6,498 nucleotides of DNA, from positions 1 to 6,498 of the forward strand of contig USDU01000150.1 in assembly GCA_900553635.1 (NCBI GenBank), read 5' to 3'. Every line of letters begins with the position of its first letter. Positions within the stretch are counted from its first letter, which is position 1. The DNA is from an uncultured Lachnospiraceae bacterium (GTDB lineage: Bacteria; Bacillota_A; Clostridia; Lachnospirales; Lachnospiraceae). The translations under genes and the position numbers were made by a program. Positions 1 to 5,571 of the stretch are shown piece after piece. Below the pieces are notes generated by a model. The model was given only the letters and a program-made list of their open reading frames with translations. It was not told where the DNA came from and ran no database searches.

Positions 1-464
1 ATTTGATATCCATCGGGACCATTGGGCTTATCAAGGCTGTGACGACCTTCGACAGCGGGAAGGGGTCAAGGCTTGCAACCTATGCAGCACGGTGTGTGGA
101 GAATGAACTCCTGATGTACTTCCGCTCCAAAAAGAAAACCGCCCGGGAAACTTCCTATTATGATCCCATCGGCACGGACAAAGAGGGAAATGAAATTCAT
201 CTGCTGGACATCATGGAGAGCAGCGAGCGGGACGCGTTTTCCAGGGTCTGTCTGAAAGAGGACAGCCGGAAGCTTTACGCATTGCTCAGGAAAATTTTGA
301 CGGAACGGGAACGGACGGTGCTGGTCATGCGCTACGGCCTTTATAATGGGCGGGAATATACCCAGCGAGAGGTGGCGGCGAAGCTTGGAATCTCCCGCTC
401 CTATATCAGCCGGATAGAAAAAAACGCGCTCTTGAAGCTGCGGGAATATTTTCCTGAGGAATGA
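1..464 (+). CDS. sigK: RNA polymerase sporulation sigma factor, SigK type (5' end outside window)
   Basis: This is the C-terminal 153 codons of a sigma-70 family factor. The window begins inside an Asp codon, so the first complete codon (TTG at 3-5) is an internal Leu, not a start: the reading is D-LISIGTIGLIKAV, sigma region 2. Region 2 continues through LATYAARCVENELLMYFR, which covers the core-binding and -10 recognition helices. The linker carries DPIGTDKEGNEI, which I recall as typical of SigK rather than SigE. Region 4 has the helix-turn-helix TQREVAAKLGISRSYISRIE, which binds the -35 element. In the family, SigK drives late mother-cell transcription (coat and cortex genes) during sporulation. 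The reading frame is intact here, with no sign of a skin-type interruption in the visible part. SigE is the main alternative; the linker argues against it. There is no terminator between this gene and the next, so some read-through is possible. Confidence 0.85.
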   Translation, partial: LISIGTIGLIKAVTTFDSGKGSRLATYAARCVENELLMYFRSKKKTARETSYYDPIGTDKEGNEIHLLDIMESSERDAFSRVCLKEDSRKLYALLRKILTERERTVLVMRYGLYNGREYTQREVAAKLGISRSYISRIEKNALLKLREYFPEE

Positions 465-465
465 C

Positions 466-495
466 TTGATTTGTCAAAGATGTCCAGTTTATAAT
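466..495 (+). promoter_or_regulatory. sigma-A-like promoter for the response regulator
   Basis: A perfect -10 TATAAT lies at 490-495. A -35-like TTGATT at 466-471 (4 of 6 matches to TTGACA) sits 18 bp upstream, starting one base after the stop of the sigma factor gene. A second possible -35, TTGTCA at 471-476, is only 13 bp from the -10 and is less likely. Transcription would start near 502, giving a leader of about 40 nt before the ATG at 542. The leader holds a short direct repeat AGTAC (505-509 and 514-518) whose significance is unclear. Confidence 0.6.
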
Positions 496-541
496 AGAAG
501 CGACAGTACGAAAAGTACAAAAGAGGAGAGCAGCGCCGGTT

Positions 542-1266
542 ATGTTGAAGATAGGTTTTTGTGATGATGATTTATCGATATTGAAGGAGCTTCAGGTCTT
601 ACTGGATCACTATCGGGTAGAAAAGAATAGAGAGCTTGCGTACACGGCTTATCAAAGCCCGCTGGAGCTTCTGGCAGATATGGAAAAGGGGCTGCGTTTC
701 GACATCCTGTTTCTGGATGTGCTGATGCCGGGACAGACCGGAATGGAGGCGGCCAGGGAAATACGGGAATTTGATACGGCGGTTAAGATTATTTTCCTGA
801 CTTCCTCAGCGGAATTCGCAGTGGAATCCTATACCGTAGGCGCGTACTTTTATCAGTTGAAGCCCATATGGGCGGAGAGCTTTTGCCGGTTGATGGATTC
901 AGTGATTGCCGAGTGCAAAAAGGCGGAACAGAGGAGCCTGATCATGCGCTGCAAGACCGGAATTACACGGATAGAACTGGAAAAACTGATTTGCTGCGAG
1001 GTTATGGGCCGGACGCTGTTGTTCTGCATGGAGGATGGCCGGACACTGGAAAGTTGGACGATTTGGCGGGACAGCTGGCCATATATGAGAATTTTCTGCG
1101 GCCACATCGCTCCTATCTGATCAATATGGATTACATCCGGACTCTTTCATCGAAAAGTATTGTCATGCAGAATCAGGAAGAAATTCCCATCCCCCATGGA
1201 AAATATTCCGATATCAAAACCCGGTACCTGGAATATGCCTTTGAGCGGCAGGGAATTGTGGTATAA
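542..1266 (+). pseudogene. LytTR-family response regulator, frameshifted in the DNA-binding domain
   Basis: The N-terminal receiver domain (residues 1-122) is intact: acidic residues D8-D10, phospho-acceptor D59 in FLDVLMPG, the conserved T87 and K107 in QLKP. The LytTR DNA-binding domain begins near residue 133 and reads normally to DGRTLES (residue 171). The frame then fails and translation stops at 1118-1120 after 192 residues. The rest of the domain continues in the -1 frame: KLDDLAGQL, then FLRPHRSYLINMDYI and IPIPHGKY, ending at TAA 1264-1266. An intact protein would be about 244 residues, normal for AgrA/LytR-type regulators. The start is the ATG at 542, with GAGGAG at 523-528 as a rather distant ribosome binding site. 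The truncated product keeps a possible phosphorylation switch but lacks the second half of its DNA-binding fold, so it should not bind DNA. No sensor kinase gene lies in the window. A sequencing error cannot be excluded. Confidence 0.85.
1045..1054 (+). other. frameshift site: probable single survivor of a 10-bp tandem repeat
   Basis: The unit ACTGGAAAGT sits exactly where the frame changes. Adding a second tandem copy after 1054 makes the codons read R-T-L-E-S-T-G-K-L-D-D-L, joining both halves of the LytTR domain. Loss of 10 bp shifts the frame by one base, as observed. The second copy is inferred, not present in the sequence. Confidence 0.55.
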
Positions 1267-1294
1267 AAGCCTTAGGAAGATTGAATGCAGATTT

Positions 1295-1325
1295 GGGGCG
1301 ATTCATGTCGAATCGCTCCTTTTTT
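1295..1325 (+). terminator. rho-independent terminator after the response regulator
   Basis: A 10-bp stem (1295-1304 with 1310-1319, one G-U pair) closes a 5-nt loop ATGTC and is followed by six T residues at 1320-1325. It lies 28 bp past the stop codon and separates the regulator from the lipoprotein gene. Confidence 0.9.
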
Positions 1326-1349
1326 ATGGAAAATCCGGTATCCTACAAT
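1321..1349 (+). promoter_or_regulatory. possible promoter of the small lipoprotein gene
   Basis: TACAAT at 1344-1349 is a fair -10 match. The segment 17 bp upstream (TTTTTA at 1321-1326, inside the terminator T-tract) is a poor -35. The lipoprotein gene lies between two strong terminators and needs a promoter somewhere in 1326-1380; this is the best candidate I see. Confidence 0.3.
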
Positions 1350-1380
1350 CAGAAAGCGGCGGGGCCGTAAAAAAGAGGAT

Positions 1381-1387
1381 AAAGGAG
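1381..1387 (+). promoter_or_regulatory. ribosome binding site that sets the lipoprotein start
   Basis: AAAGGAG lies 8 nt before the ATG at 1396. The frame is open upstream to 1285, but that longer reading would run through the terminator at 1295-1325 and bury the signal peptide. This site therefore fixes the start at 1396. Confidence 0.85.
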
Positions 1388-1395
1388 AATTTATT

Positions 1396-1962
1396 ATGAA
1401 GAAGAAAGTGTTAGCAATGATTTTAGGTACCATGTTGGTTCTGTCTCTGGCAGCCTGCGGAGGTTCTGACGATGCGACAGAGGCTGATGCAACAGCGACT
1501 GAGGAGACTGCAGATACCGAAGAGGCGACAGAGGATACCGAGGAAGCTACAGATGAGACTGCAGCAGAGGATGTGGAATTCGCAGAAGGCGATGACGGTC
1601 CCCTGTGGAGCATTGATATGATGACTGAGCCGGTAGATGTGGCAGATACCACCTGGAGCTTTACAGGCGGCTGCATTGACGGCGAGGAGCTGACGGATGA
1701 AGAAATCGCAGCATCTCTGGAGCAGTACGGCGGACAGCTTGATTTCGTGTTCAATGCGGATGGTACCGCAAAGATGGTACAGGGTGGCGGAGAAATAGAC
1801 GGCACCTATGAGGCAGACAGCACCGGATACGGCGTATACTTTGATAACAATGGCAGTGAGCTGAAGTATTATTGCGCATTTGCTCAGCAGGATGACGGCA
1901 GCGTTGTCATGATTGCCCTTTCTGATACAACCGGTTACAACGGACTGTATTTCATGCAGTAA
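1396..1962 (+). CDS. small acidic lipoprotein of unknown function
   Basis: The product is 188 residues long. It opens with a lipoprotein signal peptide: MKKK, a hydrophobic stretch (residues 5-19) and the lipobox L-A-A-C with C21 as the lipidation site. Residues 24-64 are a Thr/Glu/Asp/Ala-rich linker with no basic residue, which probably holds the folded part away from the membrane. The C-terminal domain (about 70-188) alternates short polar and hydrophobic stretches with the turns NADGT, EIDGTYEAD and FDNNGSE and ends GLYFMQ. This suggests a small beta-sheet or beta-barrel fold, perhaps lipocalin-like; that is inference and I do not recognise the family. The protein should be anchored to the outer face of the membrane. 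It is a single-gene unit bounded by terminators on both sides. Its nearness to the LemA/C11 operon suggests, but does not show, a shared envelope role. Confidence 0.85.
   Translation: MKKKVLAMILGTMLVLSLAACGGSDDATEADATATEETADTEEATEDTEEATDETAAEDVEFAEGDDGPLWSIDMMTEPVDVADTTWSFTGGCIDGEELTDEEIAASLEQYGGQLDFVFNADGTAKMVQGGGEIDGTYEADSTGYGVYFDNNGSELKYYCAFAQQDDGSVVMIALSDTTGYNGLYFMQ
1513..1554 (+). repeat. 21-bp imperfect tandem repeat, two copies, in the lipoprotein linker
   Basis: Copies at 1513-1533 and 1534-1554 match at 17 of 21 positions and encode DTEEATE and DTEEATD. The differences are all at third codon positions, and only the last changes the residue (Glu to Asp), so the acidic heptad looks maintained at protein level. 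Similar partial units flank it (TEETA before, ETAAED after). Confidence 0.75.
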
Positions 1963-1975
1963 AAACAGAAATCCG

Positions 1976-2012
1976 AACGGCGGATGCGGCATGGTCCGCA
2001 CCCGCCGTTTTT
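1976..2012 (+). terminator. rho-independent terminator after the small lipoprotein
   Basis: An 8-bp stem (1976-1983 with 2002-2009) continues after one A/C mismatch into a further 5-bp stem (1985-1989 with 1996-2000) around a 6-nt loop. A run of five T residues at 2008-2012 follows, the first two of which also pair in the base of the stem. It is strongly G+C-rich and lies 13 bp after the stop codon. It also lies only 38 bp before the lemA-like start, so that operon needs read-through or a promoter I could not identify. Confidence 0.92.
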
Positions 2013-2050
2013 ATGGACTGGTCACTTGGAAAAGCAAGGTAACGGGAACT

Positions 2051-2569
2051 ATGAAAACAGGAATGATAGTGGGTTTGCTACTGATACTGCTGGTGGGCTG
2101 GATAATCTCAGCACAGCGCAGACTGACGGCAATGGATGAAAATATAAAAAATGCCATGGGCCAGATCGGAGTGCAGTTATTCTCCCGTTATGAGGCAACG
2201 ATTGCCTTACTGGAGCTGTTGCAGCCGCATGGAGAAGAACTGTGGAAGACGGCGAGATGGCTTCAGGGAAAACGGCGCACTGTGACGGCGGAGACGGAGC
2301 CTGCTGACGTAGCCGAACAGGGCGCTTTGCTTTCGGAAGCACAGCGGATTTTGTTGGAGGCAGTGGAGCACTGCCCGGCTGTGCAGGAAAATAAAAACTG
2401 TCGAAATTATCTGAACGCATTGGATAGCTATGGAAAAATGCTTCAGACCAGCACATTGATTTACAATGATACGGTATCGAAATTTAATCAGAGTATAAGG
2501 CCGTTTCCGATGAATGTGGCGGCCAGATTGTTGCATTTTCAGAAAAAAGCGTATCTGGAAATGAGATAA
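2051..2569 (+). CDS. LemA-family membrane protein (divergent)
   Basis: The product is 172 residues. A single hydrophobic segment at about 4-20 precedes RR, so it is an N-terminally anchored protein. LemA features follow: the first helix pair (residues 24-58, with VQLFSRYEATIALLELL where the family usually has a K-R-R-x-D-L-I-P-N-L type motif), a variable middle, and the strong signature YNDTVSKFNQSIRPFPMNVA at 138-157. The family is all-helical and its molecular role is unsettled. The missing I-P-N-L motif makes this a divergent member. The start at 2051 is chosen because the hydrophobic segment begins there and the in-frame extension upstream runs through the terminator. The ribosome binding site is weak (AAGG at 2036-2039, or GGGA nearer); ATG 2063 is an alternative. 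It heads a three-gene operon, with the next gene 13 bp downstream. Confidence 0.85.
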   Translation: MKTGMIVGLLLILLVGWIISAQRRLTAMDENIKNAMGQIGVQLFSRYEATIALLELLQPHGEELWKTARWLQGKRRTVTAETEPADVAEQGALLSEAQRILLEAVEHCPAVQENKNCRNYLNALDSYGKMLQTSTLIYNDTVSKFNQSIRPFPMNVAARLLHFQKKAYLEMR

Positions 2570-2582
2570 CAGGAGGAATATT

Positions 2583-3401
2583 ATGGGATTATTCAGCAAC
2601 CACAAAAAAGTGTGCCCCATCTGCGGCAATCCGACCCCACGTCTGCTTCCGACGAAAATCGAGGATATGCCCATCTGTAAGGAATGTGATAAGAAAATTG
2701 ATCTGCCGGACGGCGCAGTAAATGAAATGAATCTGGAGCGGTTTCGGCAATATCTGACGTTCTATGATCAGAATCAGACGCTGCGGGACACCTTCAATGA
2801 GACCTGGCGTTACGATTTCGGCTTCGGCGGCGGAAGTCTGCTTTTGGATACGGATCACCGGCTGCTGCGTCTGCGGGATGACGAGCGGGCGTTGGTGTTC
2901 GAAGTGTCAGCAATCAAGTCCTTTACCATTAAGGAGGACAGCACCGCCATCTATGCCAGTGGAAAGGAAAATCTGAAATGCCATGAGAGCGACGCGCCGG
3001 ACAGAGTACGCGCCATGTCGAATTTGATCGAGCAGTTCCAGCTGCAACGCCAGGAATTTGAATGGATGCTGCAGCGCCAGGATGCCGCTGAACGCCAGCA
3101 TACCCGCAGCGGCAGTCCCATGCCCACGGTTATCGGCAATGAACCGAAACGGCTGACAACTCTCGATCGTCCCACCTTCGATACCAAAGGGCCGGTCCGC
3201 CAGTTCAAGGTAACGCTGAATCTTCAGCACCCCTACTGGAGCAAGATGCAGTGGAAGGTGGATGGCCCGTCCTTCGATCGGGACGATCCCAGCGTGGAGA
3301 AATATATCGAGAAATACGAAAAGAAGGAAAAGAAGCTTCATACGATGGCGAAGAAGCTGATGAAAATGATGAATCCGGCGGCAAAGGAGGACTGGGTATG
3401 A
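2583..3401 (+). CDS. DUF4428-like zinc-ribbon protein
   Basis: The product is 272 residues with no signal peptide or membrane segment, so it is probably cytosolic. The N-terminus holds two CxxC pairs, C11-C14 (CPICG) and C32-C35 (CKEC), spaced as in the short zinc ribbons of the DUF4428 type. They should bind one zinc ion. Residues 75-135 look like a beta-rich domain ([35 protein letters not shown] is not quoted in full; key parts are FGGGSLLLD and [12 protein letters not shown]). A Gln/Arg-rich helix spans 145-172, then comes a second strand-rich part ([20 protein letters not shown], 205-224) and a Lys-rich helical tail (236-265). An ideal AGGAGGA at 2571-2577 precedes the ATG. The stop overlaps the start of the next gene (ATGA, 3398-3401), so translation of the two is probably coupled. 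No enzymatic motif is visible; the function is unknown. Confidence 0.8.
   Translation: MGLFSNHKKVCPICGNPTPRLLPTKIEDMPICKECDKKIDLPDGAVNEMNLERFRQYLTFYDQNQTLRDTFNETWRYDFGFGGGSLLLDTDHRLLRLRDDERALVFEVSAIKSFTIKEDSTAIYASGKENLKCHESDAPDRVRAMSNLIEQFQLQRQEFEWMLQRQDAAERQHTRSGSPMPTVIGNEPKRLTTLDRPTFDTKGPVRQFKVTLNLQHPYWSKMQWKVDGPSFDRDDPSVEKYIEKYEKKEKKLHTMAKKLMKMMNPAAKEDWV
3383..3390 (+). promoter_or_regulatory. ribosome binding site that sets the clostripain-family start
   Basis: AAAGGAGG lies 7 nt before the ATG at 3398, inside the end of the zinc-ribbon gene. The frame stays open upstream to 3251, but only the 3398 start has this site and begins directly with a lipoprotein signal peptide. Confidence 0.9.
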
Positions 3402-5359
3402 AGAAAAAATGGATAGCACTGTTTTTGTCCTGCGTCATGGCAGCGTCCCTGTGCGCCTGTGGCGGTGACGAAGAGGAAGCGGCTTCTCCATCTGTAAGTG
3501 CAGCTTCCGGCGAAGAAGGAACCTGGTCCATCTACTGGTATCTGTGCGGAAGTGATCTGGAGTCGGGCGGCGGCTTTGCTACCGGCGATCTGGCAGAACT
3601 GATGGAGGTAGAGCTGCCGGAAAATGTAAATGTGGTCATTGAAACCGGCGGTGCCAGTGAGTGGCAGAACGATGTGGTGGACGCGTCCAAGCTGCAGCGA
3701 TGGGTCTATAACAGCGAGGGCCTGAATCTGGTGGACGAGCAGCCCTCTGCCAGCATGGGAGACGCAGAGACTCTGGCGGATTTCTTAAGCTTTGCGGAGA
3801 CCAATTACCCGGCGGAAAAGACGGCAGTGGTATTCTGGAATCACGGCGGCGGCTCGGTGTCCGGCGCTTCTTTTGATGAAATTTATGGTTATGACTCACT
3901 AACTCTGGATGAGATGTACGCGGCATTTTCCAGCGTCTGGGAGCCTTCGGAAGAGGAGCAGCCGCTGGAGCTGGTTGGATTTGATACCTGCCTGATGGCG
4001 ACCGTGGATGTGGCCAACACGTTTTCCGATCTGGCACATTACCTGGTGGCTTCCGAAGAGACAGAGCCAGCCAATGGCTGGTATTATTCTCAGTGGGTAG
4101 GAGCCTTGGCAGAAAATCCGGATATGGACGGAGAAGAACTTGGAAAAATCATTTGCGACGCCTATTATGCCGGCTGCGAGGAAGTAGGAACCCAGGATAA
4201 TACGACGCTTTCTCTGACAGATTTATCCAGGGTAGGCCCGCTTCTTAAGGCTTATGAGACCTTTGGCGCGGAGGCGCTGTCCGCGGCCTGCACCGATCCG
4301 GCCTTTTTCTCCCAGTTTGCCCGTGCGGCTTCCCAGAGCGAGAATTATGGTGGAAATACCAAGGAGCAGGGTTATACGAATATGGTGGATTTGGGCCATA
4401 TGGCCCGCCAAAGCTCCGGCATGCTTGGATCCGCCCAGAGTGTGCTGGACGCCCTGGATGCGTGTGTGCTTTATCAGGTGGGCGGCCAGTACCGCAGTGA
4501 GGCGACCGGTCTTTCCTGTTACTATTCCTACAATGGTGATGTCAATGATTTCAACGGTTACGCAGGCGTAGGAGCAGGTCTTGCTTTCAAATATTTCTAT
4601 GCTTATGAGCTGACCGGCGAGTTGGATGATTCGGGTATGGAATACATTGCCGATATGGATTTCACGGAACTTCCGACCGTGGAAAATCTGCTGAGTGTGG
4701 ACTGGGACGGCAAAGCGCTGGAAGTGAACGGGGACGGCGTATCCTATCTGACCCTGGGACCGGAGGCCAATGATATCCTGGCGGGCATCGGCTTCTCTCT
4801 CTATTATGTGGATGAGGAAAATGACATGATGCTGCTTCTGGGTACGGATAACGATATGGAAGCAGATTGGGACAACGGTATCTTTTACGACAATTTCCGC
4901 AATGTCTGGGGAAGCATCGACGGCAATCTGGCTTATATGGAGTTAAGCTATGAGAGTGAAGATTACAATCTGTATGCCGTACCGGTTCTTCTGAACGGTG
5001 AGGCTTATAACCTTCAGGTAGTATACGATTTCAATACCGAGGAGTGGAGTATCCTGGGCGCGCGCCAGGGTATCGACGACAGCGGCATGGCAGACAAGGA
5101 GCTGCGTCTGCTGGAAGAGGGTGATGAGCTGACCACCATCTGGTATATGGCCAGCGTCAGCGGCGAGGATGAATTCGAGGCTTATACAGCGGATACCTTC
5201 ACGGTGACAGCGGACACAGCCTTTGGCGAAATGGAACTGCCGGACGGCTCTTATTCCATGGTTTATGAGATGCGTGACGCCATGGACAATTACGCGTACT
5301 CTGACGCGGTTTTCTTTGACTGTGCAGGGGGCGAAATTACGATAACCGTATACGAATAA
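3398..5359 (+). CDS. clostripain-family (peptidase C11) lipoprotein
   Basis: The product is 653 residues. The signal peptide is MKKKWIALF..., with lipobox L18-C19-A20-C21, so a lipidated protein on the outer membrane face is expected. An acidic/Ser-rich linker (22-41) leads to the C11 caspase-like fold. Strand 1 is [14 protein letters not shown] (43-56), the catalytic His is H149 in FWNHGGG, and the catalytic Cys is C198 in GFDTCLMA. D196, two residues before the Cys, sits where C11 enzymes have an S1 aspartate favouring Arg/Lys. [13 protein letters not shown] (218-230) and [10 protein letters not shown] (371-380) are further family landmarks. Residues from about 410 to 653 form an extra beta-rich C-terminal region I do not recognise, ending ITITVYE. 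No Lys or Arg lies between H149 and C198, where known C11 enzymes are cut for activation. It is the last gene of the operon, followed by a terminator. Likely a surface cysteine protease; the substrate is unknown. Confidence 0.9.
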   Translation: MKKKWIALFLSCVMAASLCACGGDEEEAASPSVSAASGEEGTWSIYWYLCGSDLESGGGFATGDLAELMEVELPENVNVVIETGGASEWQNDVVDASKLQRWVYNSEGLNLVDEQPSASMGDAETLADFLSFAETNYPAEKTAVVFWNHGGGSVSGASFDEIYGYDSLTLDEMYAAFSSVWEPSEEEQPLELVGFDTCLMATVDVANTFSDLAHYLVASEETEPANGWYYSQWVGALAENPDMDGEELGKIICDAYYAGCEEVGTQDNTTLSLTDLSRVGPLLKAYETFGAEALSAACTDPAFFSQFARAASQSENYGGNTKEQGYTNMVDLGHMARQSSGMLGSAQSVLDALDACVLYQVGGQYRSEATGLSCYYSYNGDVNDFNGYAGVGAGLAFKYFYAYELTGELDDSGMEYIADMDFTELPTVENLLSVDWDGKALEVNGDGVSYLTLGPEANDILAGIGFSLYYVDEENDMMLLLGTDNDMEADWDNGIFYDNFRNVWGSIDGNLAYMELSYESEDYNLYAVPVLLNGEAYNLQVVYDFNTEEWSILGARQGIDDSGMADKELRLLEEGDELTTIWYMASVSGEDEFEAYTADTFTVTADTAFGEMELPDGSYSMVYEMRDAMDNYAYSDAVFFDCAGGEITITVYE

Positions 5360-5367
5360 GCAGAGAG

Positions 5368-5402
5368 AAGGGCGGCGGCGCGGCAGCGCAGCCGTTCCTT
5401 TT
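5368..5402 (+). terminator. probable rho-independent terminator after the C11 gene
   Basis: AAGGGCGGC (5368-5376) pairs with GCCGTTCCTT (5391-5400) with one G-U pair and one bulged T. An inner GCGC/GCGC stem sits around a GGCA loop. The T-run is short (5399-5402). It starts 9 bp after the stop codon and closes the lemA-like operon. Confidence 0.75.
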
Positions 5403-5427
5403 GTGTGAAACAGGTTGTGAACATTGC

Positions 5428-5469
5428 CGAAAAAAATAAAAAAAGAATAAAACAGCAGATTTTTTTTCG
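5428..5469. repeat. A/T-tract inverted repeat in the leader before the ComM-type gene
   Basis: CGAAAAAAAT (5428-5437) is mirrored by ATTTTTTTTCG (5459-5469), with one extra T, across a 21-nt A-rich spacer. It could form a weak AT-only hairpin or a bent DNA segment. The surrounding 5403-5571 holds no gene and no convincing promoter; the best fragments are TTGTTC (5494-5499) and TATATT (5522-5527), badly spaced at 22 bp. Confidence 0.4.
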
Positions 5470-5558
5470 AAAATGCGATATGCTTTTCTCAGATTGTTCC
5501 GGAAGTCTCCGGGGGTTTCCATATATTACAGAAGAAAAAGAGAATAAAGGGGAAGAAG

Positions 5559-5565
5559 TGGAGGA
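5559..5565 (+). promoter_or_regulatory. ribosome binding site supporting a TTG start
   Basis: TGGAGGA lies 6 nt before TTG 5572. The frame has a TAA at 5545-5547 and no ATG or GTG between that stop and 5572, so the TTG is the only reasonable start. Confidence 0.85.
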
Positions 5566-5571
5566 AATCTT

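Noticed and set aside
3..5. TTG as the start codon of the sigma factor
   Set aside because: It encodes the Leu of the conserved D-L-I-S-I-G motif of region 2; the preceding AT is the end of the Asp codon. The real start lies before the window.
505..518. AGTAC direct repeat as a LytTR binding site for autoregulation
   Set aside because: The units are only 5 bp with 9-bp spacing, unlike the usual pair of about 9-bp boxes separated by about 12 bp, and they lie downstream of the likely transcription start. Too weak to claim.
1040..1070. Programmed -1 ribosomal frameshifting in the response regulator
   Set aside because: GGAAAGT is not a canonical X-XXY-YYZ slippery heptamer and there is no evident stimulatory structure. 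A -1 slip would also give a product three residues short in a conserved segment.
868..1266. Separate 132-residue gene ending in RPHRSYLINMDYI
   Set aside because: It has no ribosome binding site. Its first part is the wrong frame of the receiver domain, and only its second half is meaningful. That half is the displaced end of the LytTR domain of the upstream reading frame.
1272..1805. Ser/Val-rich reading frame on the - strand
   Set aside because: It is the antisense of the acidic Thr/Glu repeat and overlaps the well supported lipoprotein. The repetitive composition creates the long open frame.
3636..4037. Pro/Arg-rich - strand frame opposite the C11 gene
   Set aside because: It is antisense to the catalytic region of a clearly conserved protein, and its Pro/Arg-rich composition is typical of a shadow frame.
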